From Gari tellinella (Eukaryota; Mollusca; Bivalvia; Cardiida; Psammobiidae): DNA of 64,000 nt. Under the pieces are notes generated by a model that saw nothing but the letters and a program-made list of their open reading frames with translations, did no database searches and had not been told where the DNA came from. The stretch is taken from assembly GCA_922989275.2 (NCBI GenBank), contig OV277857.1, positions 51,871,083-51,935,082 on the forward strand, read 5' to 3'. A program made the translations under genes and the position numbers. This document shows positions 25,601 to 37,118 of this stretch, piece after piece. Within the stretch, counting starts at the first letter, position 1. Every line of letters begins with the position of its first letter.

Positions 25601-26150
25601 CACAGTCTTCGTTATCTCTTGTAATTACAACGTCAAGAGTGTGTCCCCCGGCGTGAGTGGCTTCTTTGACATGTTGTTGAGAACCAAATGAATCCATTGT
25701 ACTGACGAAAATGTTACTATCGTTTGAGTATCAAGATGAAGGTTTAAATCCCCTACAATGAGGATTTGTTTATCAATGGTTGAAAATTTCGATAAGAAAA
25801 GTGGCCATTCGTTGTCAAGAAAGTCTGAGATTTTTAGACCGTTTGCAGTGGACGGAGGGGGTCTGTAGATGACTGCTAGGCGCACTGTGAAATCTTTGAT
25901 GCTTAAAGTACAGTCAATGTGCTCAAAAGTTGAAAAATCATTATCTTTGGTAGAGAAAAGAATTTTGATATCAATGGATGCCTTATATTTGAGCCCCACC
26001 CCACCACCACGGCCTCCACTACAGCGAGGGACATGTTTGATCTTATAGCTGTCAGGAACCAGCTCACCTAAGCACGGTTTATCTGCAGCACTACCAAGCC
26101 AAGTCTCAGTGACGGCCATTACATCAATATCATTTGAGATTATATAGTTG
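22676..26150 (-). mobile_element. CR1/L2-type non-LTR retrotransposon (LINE), degenerate
   Basis: Minus-strand element with AP-endonuclease and reverse transcriptase remnants, detailed in the next entry. A 3' tail ends in gagcgctatataaatcgggt followed by ATT-type repeats (22676-22706), typical of CR1/L2 clade 3' ends. The 5' end is cut at the mariner element at 26157. It lies in the intron between exons 14 and 15, in the same orientation as the host gene. Confidence 0.85.
23341..26150 (-). pseudogene. LINE ORF2 remnant: endonuclease plus reverse transcriptase
   Basis: The endonuclease part shows AVTETWLGS, AVIYRPPPS, VGDLNLHLD and RDHFSVSF. The reverse transcriptase part shows SNLPFLSKVLEKVV, LDLSAAIDTIDHETLL, MPQGSVLGPK, HHFYADDSQLYL (catalytic YADD intact) and SKIDYCNSLLYG. 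The C-terminal part contains KLWNTLPSDIR. The frame changes at least four times (near 25640, 24930, 24263, 23990-23960 and 23590). NYRPVSN has become NYRFVSN, and AFDT has become AIDT. It is therefore inactive. Confidence 0.88.
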
Positions 26151-26156
26151 TTAGTA

Positions 26157-27610
26157 CGAGGGTTGTTCGGAAAGTTCGTAGAATTTTGTTATATCTTTGG
26201 TTAGCTTTATTTGATCAATTTGAAATTTGGTATGTAAGTACCTCATCTTATTTTTAAACTATTTTGTAAGAGAGAAATGAAATAGATAATGTTTACCAAA
26301 TATACAGGTTACCGTAGCAACGCAGTAACGGGGACCCGGAGCAGCTCGAAAGTAGTAATTTTTTAAACTTTATTCTAATAAAGCAAACGTGATTTCTCTC
26401 AATTCTGTTGACGCTAGATAAGCACGAAAAGGTCTGATTGTAACGTGACGTCATGACGTTAGTTACTCATAGTTTCAAAACATTGTAAGCGTTTGAACAG
26501 ATTTTACAGTATTTAGTCTACAGATAGCGGAAATGCGAACTAAAAAGAAATGACGTCGACCAGTGACATTGACTTGCGAACTGTTGTAAATAAAATTATG
26601 TTACTGTAGGTAAATCGCCGACAAAAACTCTTAAAATGATTAAATCCACGGAAAATATGACAAGAAGTTGAGTCTCGCATTCCTGTATAAATGGCACTCA
26701 CTTTTTAGGAATGGAAGATAATCGATTCAGGACGCTCCTAGGAGCGACCGACCATCAATCTTAGCTGCTTCCATTAAGGACAAGTGAAAAGATAAGCAAA
26801 ATGCGGACAGAGTTACAACAGTAAGATATATGCCTGATAAAAATTGTGTTTTTTTCTCTAACGTACATGAACTATTAATAGATGAACTTGGTATGTCTAA
26901 CGTTAGAGCACGCTGGGTGCCGAGGTTGTTCACGGACAAGGAAAAGAAGAACCGAGTTCGATGCTCTCAGATGTTTCTCTGCCAAAACGATGCCGAAGGT
27001 GAAGATTTTAAGGACAGAAGCACACCACGGATGAGATACGAGAGAAGCGACTACACATGGATCTTGAGCGTGTAATGCTACATCAGGATAATGAACCGGA
27101 TCGTAGACCAGCTTCAACGCAGTTAGAAATCAGCTTGCTATGGTTTGATATGTAAGAACACCCGCCAAACGGCCCCGAATTGGCTCCCATGGGTTTTAGA
27201 GTGCTGACAGAGTTAAAGGCGAGCTTACATGGAATTACATTTGTTTCAGCAGCTGAATTTACCAAACAGACCTAGAAATGTGTATCTACATTCAGTGAGG
27301 ATTTGTATACAGAAACATGCGTAAAATAAGTTAGAAAGCCATAACGAGTAGGTGGATATTGCGGGTGATTATGTTGGGAAAGTGAGACGTTCGCTTGACG
27401 TATATAACGTTTGACGTTGACGTGCTCCGGGTATGCGTTATGTATGTATTTGTAAGATGCATAGAAAAAATGTGTTTAAGCGTATATTGCCGATTTTCAC
27501 AGAATATGTAGCACATATCTGGAAATTAATGTTGATCTAATTTTTTGCATCCAACTACGACTATACGTATTTTTATAGCAAAATTCTACGAACTTTCCGA
27601 ACAACCCTCG
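26157..27610 (+). mobile_element. mariner-like transposon with intact 32-bp inverted ends
   Basis: The ends at 26157-26188 and 27579-27610 are perfect inverted copies starting cgagggttgttcggaaag. They are flanked by TA (26155-26156 and 27611-27612), the Tc1/mariner target duplication. The total of 1454 bp fits mariner. It sits at the 5' edge of the LINE. Confidence 0.92.
26745..27275 (+). pseudogene. mariner transposase remnant
   Basis: Recognisable pieces in plus frames are ELGMSNVRARWVPRLFTDKE (around 26885), SDYTWILSV (around 27050, the GDETW-type motif), MLHQDNEPDRRPASTQLE (around 27076) and ELAPMGF (around 27180). Two of three catalytic aspartates are present. The third, normally D in LAPMDF, is G. 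Stops and frame changes break the reading frame, so the element is not autonomous. Confidence 0.85.
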
Positions 27611-27849
27611 TATATGCAGAAATATAAAATAAGAATTGGGGGTCCACCGAACTGGATATTTTCTTAATAGTTTGATTTTGGGTAAATCCCTAATTATCCG
27701 GAGAAATGTGATTTTGATCATAAAATCTCAGAATAAACATCTTCACCTTTGTAAATTACCCAGTGTGTAGCACATGTTATTCCAATTGTATAGGGCTTTA
27801 TACTAAATTATATGTTAAAACCACTTTCAAATGCTTAAAACGGATCAAT

Positions 27850-28660
27850 ATCCATACTGTTCGATCGTCAACAATATATCACTATTCAAGCACTATTAGT
27901 ATATCACCGCTTAGCACATGGCTTGGAGCTCTCGGCCAATCAGATGCCTCAAAAACATGTGAATATATCGTTTATTTTACAAAACCATGAAATAACTAAC
28001 ACACTGTTCACTTATTCCACGCTTCCGTCATCTCAAGGCAATTTGACATCACAACCCTAGTAACCCTCCGAGCGGGCCACCGCGGAAACCTTTTGCCTGC
28101 ACTGTAGGCTTAACGATAAATAATCGGAATATACACCAGATCAAGGATTCAAACTAAGGCAATACGGTAATTCCACAGTATCAATAATAGATCTAGATCT
28201 ACTCCATCCCTTTGGACCTAGATTGTTTCAGCTGTAGATGTAAAAACCGCGATATGCATGTCTAGATTGTCTTTACTATACAGTTAAGATCGGAGGGGAA
28301 CTGCACTCGCTTGATGACGTCATATTATGTACAGTGAGACCCAAACTTTAAAGGCAACTAATAATGAATTGTGCTTACATATAGAGCTTCAATACGCGTT
28401 ATTTATGTTGGTGTTAAATCATGCTTAATGTCTCAAACTACACATTGAAATAACCTTTCAATTTAAATAATATATTACAATTAAATGACTTTTTCGTCTA
28501 AAACAAAAAGCAGAAACGAAGGGTCTTCTTGTTTTCCTCGAGCCCAAGCCAGTGCTAAATAGGTTAGACCATGGTTGCGCGCGAATAAACGACATAGTTC
28601 TCGGGGGCTACGCCCCCTCGAACTATATCGTTTATTCGCTTGCAACCATGGTCTAACCTA
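27850..28660. repeat. Dispersed repeat copy 1 (about 800 bp) ending in a hairpin
   Basis: From tagcacatggcttggagctc through the terminal hairpin at 28561-28659 (aggttagaccatggttgc and inverted partner). It is a direct copy of 33850-34570. Confidence 0.85.
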
Positions 28661-28979
28661 TACATAAGTTAGCTAATTGAGATAGAAAATAACAAATACA
28701 AACATAAAAATTAATCATAAAGTGATGATGAAAGGGGGGGGGCAACTCATGCATTATTTTTGTACGAGTTGCCTTCCGTTGATCATACGATTCGAAACTG
28801 CCGCAATAGTCCTTAAAGAAGCATTCTCGTTTGTATACATCCCTACTTTCGTAACAGTTAAATGTAAAGCTTTCAGTTTTGTTCTTCACTAAGCTGTAAC
28901 CTGTATTTAAGCATTTAGTAGTAACGTTGCAAATTGTAGTTATTACTGCATAGTACGTTACTACACTTTGCGTTGAACC

Positions 28980-30000
28980 CTCACAACCCGTTTTGTAGTA
29001 ACGTTGCATATTGTAGTAATTACTACAAAGTGAATTGACAGTGATATTTTAAAGTGTAGTAAAGTTCTAAAAATCATGTCATAGATGTCCAATTCCAAAG
29101 AAATTTAGAGTAAACCTTCACATCGACACTATACGAGTAAACAAGAAATATGACAACGATAGATGGCCTGTTTGAGAAATTATCTCCAAAATGATTTAAA
29201 AAGGACCTCGCGAACCGTTATGTAGTAAAGTTGCAAACTGTAGTAAAACACTACAAAGTGGGTTGACAGTGATATTTCAAAGTGTAGTAAAGTTCTATAA
29301 ATCATGTCATAGATCTCCGATTGCAACGAAATTTGGGGTAAACCTTCACATTGATACTATGTGAGTGTACATGAAATGTGATAAATAGACGGCTTGTCAG
29401 AGAAAGTATTTCCAAATATGATTTATTAACGACATTGCGACCTGTTTTGTACTAAAATACTACAAAGTGGGTTGACACTGATATTTCAAAGTGTAGTAAA
29501 TTTCTATCATATAAAAATCATATCAAATATGTCTGATTGCAACGAAATTTTAAGTAAACCTTCACATTGATACTAGACGAGTTTGCAAGAAATGTGATAA
29601 CGATAGACAGTGCATTTGAGGAGAGCAAACGGTAGTAAAATACTACCAAGTGTATTGACAGTGAAGTTTCAAAGTGTTGTTAAGTTCTATAGATCATGTC
29701 ATACATGTAGATATCCTTTTACAACGAAATTTGGAGTAAATCTTCACATTGTTAATTTGCTAGTGTACACTAGATATAATTACGATAGACGGACTGATCG
29801 AGGATATGTCTCCAATAATGATTCATTATTTACATTGCAACCCGTTTTGCAGTTACGTCTCAAATTGTAGTAAATAACTTCAAAGTGGGTCGACAGTCAA
29901 ATTTCAAAGTCTAGTAAAGCTCTTTAAAACATTTCATTGACCACGGTGTCCTATTGCAATAAAATGTATAGTAAATCTTCATATTATTCATTGCGAGTGT
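28980..30000. repeat. Tandem array, five units of about 185-240 bp
   Basis: Units begin at about 29014, 29252, 29456, 29640 and 29875 with tactacaaagtgggttgaca. They share agtgtagtaaagttctat, aaccttcacattgatact and aacgatagacgg. Confidence 0.85.
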
Positions 30001-30099
30001 ACGAGAAATTTATACAGAATCTCCTACTTGTGGCAATACAATTAATGTCACATTTACTGTATTAACATGAATGATAATTAGTTTTATACGAAACCTATG

Positions 30100-30600
30100 A
30101 TTTTACTTTTATTTCAGGGATGTGGTTGTCTGTTTGTGAAAAAAGCCCGCCAACAACGTCAAGCTAATATCACTGTTTCAAGCAGTGGGATTTTCGTCGT
30201 GCGTGATGTTTTTATGCATTTTCCCTATAGGGTTGCCCAAAACGCGTGGTCAATCGTGTCTTATCGTTTCATTCTGACAGCCCGGTTTGTCGCGAACCAT
30301 CCAACGGCAGAACACGAAACCAATATCGGAAGTAACGACGTAATTCGGATGACGTCCAATCAGTAAATCAGTGACGTCATTGTACGGCAAACTGTCACAA
30401 AATGTGTTCGATATAAACTTGGGGCTCCACACAGGTTAAAATCATGTACTTTCGCTTTCAAATGTTGAACAATTTTGTTTAGAAAGTGGCTTAAAAGCAT
30501 GAATAAATAGAATAACTGTAATTTTTCAGTGTCAAATAGAGTTTTATCCATTTTGTGAACATCATACTGATATATTTTCACGAGTGGCTTAATATACGAG
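30100..30600. repeat. Dispersed repeat also found inverted at 63730-64000
   Basis: Segments gtcaatcgtgtcttatcgtt, gacgtcattgtacggcaaac and aaaatgtgttcgatataaac recur in reverse order and strand at the right end of the window. It separates the two oppositely oriented arrays. Confidence 0.75.
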
Positions 30601-31310
30601 TATACAAGACATATAACAACGATAGTAAAGATGCAAACTGTAGTAAAATACTACAAAGTTGGTTGACAGTGATATTTCAAAGTGTAGTAAAATACTAAAA
30701 AGTTGGTTGACACTTTGAAATATCAATGTCAACCAACCCTGAAGTATTTTACTACAAAAAGGGTCACAAGGTCCTTAATAAATCATTTTTGGAGATAATT
30801 TGTCTGACAAACCGTCTATCGTTATCATATTTATTGTGCACTCGCAGAGTATCAATGTGAAAGTTTACTCCAAGTTCCGTTGCAATCGGACATCTATGAA
30901 ATGATTTATAGAACTTAACTACACTTTGAAATATCACTGTCAATCCACTTTGAAATACACTCGCACAGAATTGATAGGAAGGTTTACTCCAAATTTCGTT
31001 CAAGTTGGACATCTATGACATGATTTAAAGAACTTTACTACACTTTGAAATATCAATGTCAACCGAATTTAATATAGTGTCAATGTGAAGGTTTACTCCA
31101 AATTTCGTTGGAATTGGACTATCTATGAAATGATTTATAGAACTTTACTACACTTTGAAATATCATTGTCAATTCACTTTGTAGTAATTACTAAAATATG
31201 CAATGTTACTACAAAACGGTTTGTGAGGGTTCAACGCAAAGTGTAGTAACGCACTTTGTAGTATTTACTACAATTTGCAACGTTACTACAAAACGGGTCG
31301 TAACAAATCC
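30600..31310. repeat. Tandem array in inverted orientation
   Basis: The same unit as at 28980-30000 but mostly on the opposite strand (acactttgaaatatcaatgtc, agtttactccaaatttcgtt). About three to four units. Confidence 0.85.
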
Positions 31311-31877
31311 TTCGAATTACTTGTAACTTACCTGGACGTCAGGAGTGTAGATTAAGATGTCGAAAATGGTAGAAAGTTTTGTTTAGCAACGTCAGAATTC
31401 TCAAATGGATAAAATTACTCAGTGTATTTAAGTCTCGGTATATACTCATGGTCATACGTTTAGATTCACTAATATTTATGTTGATTAATTCAAAATAAGT
31501 GCAGGCCAATACTAACCGTCATAATGAGCACTGGACCGGACGGCAAACCTGGAACCTTAATGGTTGTAATGCAACATGTCTTGTTTTCCCATGGCAAGGC
31601 TCGTTTATATTTTGTAATAAGTTATGCTTATTTAACGCGAAATGGGCGATGGACTAAAGTGCACTTAAACAATTCATACGAACGAATCTTTAAGGGTGTA
31701 TCAATGTCATTACTTTGGGAAATTTTCAAAGTATATGAAAACACTGTATGATGGTTTTGTATTGAAGAGCTATTTAAGATGAATGAAGAAATAGAAAACG
31801 TGTACATTTTGGTGAACAACAGTTGGCTCTACGGCCATGTAAAATTTACCCCACCTACTTCCTCTTATTTTGTCCTT

Positions 31878-32012
31878 ATTTTATGAAAAATATAAAAAAA
31901 AGTTTGTTAATGAAATAGTTCTAGTATTAAACTTTTTTTGTATTCTACCAGATGAAAAGTTTAATACTAGAACTATTTCATTAACAAACTTTTTTTATAT
32001 TTTTCATAAAAT
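31878..32012. repeat. Near-perfect long hairpin, stem of about 58 bp
   Basis: Left arm attttatgaaaaatata ... gttctagtattaaac and right arm gtttaatactagaac ... atttttcataaaat, with a short loop ttgtattctaccagatg. It could be a MITE or a small-RNA hairpin. Confidence 0.85.
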
Positions 32013-32527
32013 AAAAAATCTAATAAAATCATGCCCTATACAAAGCATATTTTTTATATTGAAGGATCCATATTGTTCAAACCTGGTGCCTGCTTTGTCT
32101 AAATTTGGTTTCTATATGTGAAAATACCACCATAGTGATGAATAATAAAACCCCAAATTATCATGTTTGTTTTGTTTTGAAATAAATTTTACTGAAGCTT
32201 GTACTCTGAATAGGTAAAATTTGACATACCTTTTTCAAATCGCTGTAGCTAAGAAAAAGGACACCACCATATATATTTTTTTTCATTTTTTCGTTCGTCA
32301 TAAGCAGCTCTTCCAAAAAAACAATGTTAGAAAAAAAGTTTGATACTTTTAAAAATTGGCTTATGGCATTGATACACCCTTAAGTAAATGATGTACACGT
32401 AAAAGTAACAGTTCATTATATTGTTGATATACCTCAAGAAATATTTCAACATTTTCATTTTAATCATTTTAATTCCATACTTCAATGCTGTATACTTCGT
32501 TTCCATTTTTCTTTTTTCGATACTCAC

Positions 32528-32641
32528 TCTTTCTACACATTGGACCTGTCGATCCTAATTGACAAATACATCGAGGTATATGTCCATTAGTGTGACAGAA
32601 AGCAGCTGGTGCACAGTTGTTGTCTTTCCTGTTGCATTCAC
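32528..32641 (-). CDS. Exon 14: EGF-like domain
   Basis: This 114-nt exon runs phase 1 to 1, with acceptor ctcttcag and donor gtgagtat. It has six cysteines: ECNRKDNNCAPAAFC, then RCICQLGSTGPMC. It precedes an 11.3-kb intron with a LINE, a mariner element and repeat arrays. The next exon found is the linker of module 3. Confidence 0.92.
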
Positions 32642-33849
32642 CTGAAGAGAAAGTAAATTGCTCCCATACTAACGTTATTCAATGTTATCGACAACTAAAA
32701 TCACCGACACATTACAAAGTAGATATCACAGATCAAGCCATTATCGCAATGATTAAAGGGAAATGGACAGCTCCGGTTACGTCGTTAGGATGCAAGTAAG
32801 CGTGAAAAATAGATTATAAACTATACAGGTAAGTCTTCACTAATTAAATAGGAGGCCGCCATATTTGCACATTCGCAAGCGGAACTATTCGGTCGTTATC
32901 CTATGTGTGACGTCATATCTCCCCGTGTATGTTTTCGTGTACTTTGGATGTACAGGGTACATACAGCTTAAGTAATTATTTCTCAGATAAAAGGCTTTGA
33001 AACTCTTAGTGATTTTAGGATAAATACTAGCTAAACTGTCGATAAAAGTACATGTACTATTAAACTTAATGATAGATGGGAAACTTAGCAAACCCTTTTT
33101 TCACGTTTTGTTTTAACACGAAATGAATATTACAACTAAACACACACGCACACAATTCGGGCATTTATGTGTATTAACAATGGCATGCTGCATCCTGATT
33201 GCAATAAGTCAATCCCTCGTGATAATTGCTGTCCTTACCATCGGAAAAAATCCACACATCCGATTAGTGACACTAGAGTTATCAACCAGACCCATAAAGC
33301 CATGAACCTTCCGTCGATGCCCCTTCCGGAAATCTATGACAACGACTGCAGTCTTTACCTGCCTCGTGAAAGGTCGGTACATTTGACGTCTTGGTCACTT
33401 TGTTAATGACCCATGACGATATTAAAGGAATATTCTTTAGAAAATTAAAGGCATGAAACCACGAATTGTAATGTAAAAGTATGGTCAGTTTAGGACATTT
33501 TAAATTAGTTTTATAGATTAATAAAAGATTTATAAAAACCAATCGAAATACCCCAAGCCTTCAACCTACATGTGTATTCTTATAAACACCAACCGTACAT
33601 GAAACATGAATGTTTAACAGGGTTTAATTGATTAAGTAAATAAATTATGTCACACAGGTAAACAAAATGGCGGCCTCCATGAAAGTTCGTTTTCAAACTA
33701 AAACATGCTATGAATGCATTATTTTGAAAGTTTTTTAAGGATTTGTTTTAAATTTTGGCATTTTTTATACATGAACTTTTGTTTTAAACCAAGTTGTAAT
33801 CAGCTGTCCATTTTCCTTTAAAGTAATGAAATATACATGTAATAACATT
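32642..33849. other. Intron 13, left part; nothing recognised
   Basis: The plus-strand open frames at 33123-33406 have no domain or splice support. Confidence 0.45.
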
Positions 33850-34570
33850 TATTAGCACATGGCTTGGAGCTCTCGGCCAATCAGATGCCTCACAAACCTG
33901 TGAATATATCGTTTATTTTACAAAACCATGAAATAACTAACACACTGTTCACTTATTCCACGCTTCCGTCATATCAAGGCAATTTGACGTCACAGCCCTA
34001 GCAATCCTCCGAGCGGGCCACCGCAAAAACCTTTTGCCTGCACTGTAGGCTTAACGATAAATAATCGGAATAAACACCAGATCAAGGATTCAAACTAAAG
34101 CAATGCGGTAATTCCATAGTATCAATAATAGATCTAGATCTACCCCATCCCTTTGGACCTAGATATATGCATTGTTTCAGCTGTACATGTAAATACCGCG
34201 ATATGCATGTCTAGATTGTCTTTACTGTATAGCTAAGATCGGAGGGGAACTGCACTCGCTTGATGACGTCATATTATGTACAGTGAGACCTAAACTTTAT
34301 AGGCAATTATGAATTGTGCTTACATATAGAGCTTGAATAAGCGTTATGTATGTTGGTGTTAAAGCATGCTTAATGTCTTAAACTACACATTGAAATAACC
34401 TTTCAATTTAAGTAAAATTATACAAATAAAATGACTTTTTCGTCTAAAACAGAAACGAAAGGTCTTCTTGTTTTCCTCGATCCCAAGCCAGTGCTAAATA
34501 GGTTAGAACATGGTTACGCCCACTCGAACTATATCGTTTATTCGCGCGCAACCATGGTCTAACCAATACC
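33850..34570. repeat. Dispersed repeat copy 2
   Basis: A direct copy of 27850-28660 with a shorter terminal hairpin (gttagaacatggtta ... aaccatggtctaac). Confidence 0.85.
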
Positions 34571-34612
34571 AGTAGAACGGGCGCTATTTATTCTATCACA
34601 ATAAGAGTTTTA

Positions 34613-34806
34613 CCCCTTCATGCCTTTATTGTCGTCTGCTTCAGTATTGTTGCTGAAGGCACTTTTCAAAGTAGATTTATGGTTATATGACTTTATAAAT
34701 AACGATAAGAGTGTGAAACAGTTTGGTTCCTGATCAGACGCCGGCATCGGATCAGGACCAAAACTGTTTGCAAACGTGCTTTAAAGCGTCATTGAGAGTG
34801 AAAGGG
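34613..34806. mobile_element. TTAA-type MITE family 1
   Basis: It starts ccccttcatgcc and ends gagtgaaaggg before TTAA. The internal palindrome is cctgatcagacgcc ... ggatcagg. The left flank TTTA is one change from TTAA. Confidence 0.75.
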
Positions 34807-35122
34807 TTAAAGCAAACACGTATATAAAAGCAAACAGTTCATATGGACCCGTCGGCTATGCTAAAATCACGAATATGATTGTATGAGAAATCTGCATAAG
34901 TGCAAACTGATGCTTCTAAGAGGATGAAAACTGCTTAATTAGTCCTTTTCCGGCGATTGCTTTGCACAGGTGCCATGTATATTATTTGATATAACAACTT
35001 ACAATTTCAATTGCAATTACACATGTCATTCAAATCAGTTCACTTACCAGTGATCGCCTTTGCAAATATGGTTAGAATTCAACTGTTAAAGATTTTTTCT
35101 TAATGAACGTTGCAACTGTATA

Positions 35123-35471
35123 CAGTGTTCCCTCCCTACAACGACTCTCTCCTTACAACAACCATTGCCGCAATTCCCTAAACAATAAATTTATTTCTAA
35201 CGCTTTCACTGCTGTAATAACGTCTGCTTTAAGTTGACGTCTGCTTTATTTTCAGACAGTTACATACATGTATTGGACATTTTGACAGAAAACAATTTAA
35301 TGACGAGTGACAAACAGTTTGAATCCAGATCAGACGTCGCGTTACTCGGCGTCTGATCTGCACTCAAGCTGTTGCAAATGTAAACCAATTTCTCTCCCAA
35401 TAACGACTCCCTCCGAACAACGCACACACTTTTTGTCTCCCGTTGGGTGTCGTTGTAGAGAGGGAGCACTG
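35123..35471. mobile_element. CAGTG-ended MITE, complete, TA target duplication
   Basis: Inverted ends cagtgttccctccctacaac and gtagagagggagcactg, with TA at 35121-35122 and 35472-35473. The 349-bp element has no coding capacity. TA duplication and CAGT ends point to the Tc1/mariner superfamily. Its right end is about 20 bases from the donor of exon 13. Confidence 0.85.
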
Positions 35472-35492
35472 TATTTCGTTAGTGTCGAATAC

Positions 35493-35603
35493 CTATTTGA
35501 CAAAACTCTCCAGTAAATCCATCCCGGCATTCACAATAAATGGACGTTCTGTTTGCATGGAAACAATCTCCACCATTAAGACAGATATCTCCATTACATC
35601 CAT
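35493..35603 (-). CDS. Exon 13: EGF-like domain
   Basis: This 111-nt exon runs phase 1 to 1, with acceptor atcttttcag and donor gtattcga. It is a classical EGF with six cysteines: GCNGDICLNGGDC, then IYCECRDGFTGEFC. CLNGG and CRDGFTGEFC are diagnostic. A TA-flanked MITE ends at 35471, about 20 bases beyond this exon's donor. Confidence 0.95.
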   Translation of the reverse strand: MDVMEISVLMVEIVSMQTERPFIVNAGMDLLESFVK

Positions 35604-35771
35604 CTGAAAAGATTCCAGTATTTATTATTTGCTTATATACACTGCGAATTACCTTTTTCACCGCCGAATTGTTTCATCTACTTTTAAATAACCCTTTCAC
35701 CTCTATAATATCATCTCCATTGATACACGTGTCTAGTATGTGGTGTAAATGTAATAGATAAAGCACTTTAA

Positions 35772-36011
35772 CCCTTTCACCGCCAAATTATTTTTTAGAT
35801 TTTTTACCCCTACACCGTTATAGTGTCGTCTGCTTCAATATTATAGTCTGCAATATCATTTCTAAGTTAGAATTAAGAGAGTATGACATAAGAAATATCG
35901 AAACGGGTGTCACACAGTTTTGATCCTGAACAGACGCCGCGTCACGCGGCGTCTGATCAGGATCAAAACTGTTTGCAAATTCGACTTTAGGCGATTCTGG
36001 CGGTGAAAGGG
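35772..36011. mobile_element. TTAA-type MITE family 1, complete copy
   Basis: Perfect TTAA on both sides (35768-35771 and 36012-36015), with ends ccctttcaccgcc and ggcggtgaaaggg. The strong internal palindrome is acgccgcgtcacgcggcgt. Length is 240 bp. Confidence 0.9.
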
Positions 36012-36109
36012 TTAAATGATTCAAAATATTGTTACGAGTATCAAACAGTATGACAGCGTCTGCATAGGTAATCTCGGTTACAGAACTGTAACAAACTCAC
36101 AAATACGCC

Positions 36110-36300
36110 ACAAGGCAAACACATTACAACGGTAGCAAATTACAACGGAAGAGGTTCGGATATTCAAATACATGTACTATAAAGGTGACATCATTTAAAA
36201 CGGTAACATGTTACAACGGTAACAGATCTCAACGATAACAGATCACAACGGCAACACATCACAATGGTAACATATTACAACGGTAACACAGTAAAGCGTG
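36110..36300. repeat. Minisatellite of about 18-bp units
   Basis: Repeats of acaacggtaacagatctc type with variable matches, next to exon 12. Confidence 0.8.
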
Positions 36301-36370
36301 AACAAGTGGTACCATGGTAATATGTGTTACATATACTGATGTGCTTCTTCAAGCTTGCAGATGTACTTAC

Positions 36371-36426
36371 CCGAATACTGTGAGTAAACGTCAACGTAGA
36401 AACAACGTGTCTCCGAAGATGGCTGT
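36371..36426 (-). CDS. Exon 12: C exon of module 2
   Basis: This 56-nt exon runs phase 2 to 1, with acceptor ttttgttacag and donor gtaagtac. It encodes QPSSETRCFYVDVYSQYS. The RCFYVDV core matches LCFEVNV and RCIRVQV in other C exons. The split codon at the next junction becomes Asp, giving a DGC start to the following EGF. Confidence 0.8.
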
Positions 36427-36986
36427 CTGTAACAAAATATAGAAAATTAGATAATGGTTTTTTAAGGAATAACAAAAAACTAAACGCGGAAAACTTCTTG
36501 AACCGAGTTTTGTAAATAAACCCCACCTTATTGCACAGTTTATCAAGCGGCAAATAAAATTATTATTAAATTATTTCGGATTATACAACATTTTAAATAA
36601 AAAACAGTTTATATACATGTATAACGAATCTAACAATGTTACATTTTCAAATAGGCTCACCTCTTTTTTTTGATGAATGACCAGTTTGCATTGACTCAAA
36701 TAGATCCCAAATATACTTACAAATGTAAGATAGAAACCCATGTCAGAGGCTTGGAATATCCTCATAAATTGGAGTATATTGTTTGCAAAATATTTATATA
36801 TCCGATTCAAGGACTGTATGAGTTAAGGAAGAAATATCCAAATGCAGCTTAATTGTTTTACTTTCATTTCACGTTATGTAGAATAGTTGTCTAAAATATA
36901 ATTTGTGGTTTTAGGCATATTTGGTCTAATCGTAAATCTGATTTCAAAAGCTTTATTTGTTTCAATTATTCATCGGTTATACGTAC

Positions 36987-37118
36987 AAAGAGGCTTTGAA
37001 GCAAATTCGTTTCTCTCCTTGTGAGAAAAATTTATATGCAACTTCTGTGGCACAAGACCCTGCAATCGTTCGTGGTTGCATAATAAACACGTCTTGGTCA
37101 GCAGTTACTACCTGGTCA
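36987..37118 (-). CDS. Exon 11: B exon of module 2
   Basis: This 132-nt exon runs phase 2 to 2, with acceptor gatgttttacag and donor gtacgtat. It begins DQVVTADQDVF. A middle cysteine occurs in AGSCATEVAY, and the end is EKRICFKASL, the usual B-exon terminal strand with cysteine. It is shorter than the other B exons (43 whole codons against 45-59). Confidence 0.8.

Noticed and set aside
36110..36300. CRISPR-like regular repeats
   Set aside because: Units are adjacent, variable and without unique spacers. This is a eukaryotic minisatellite.
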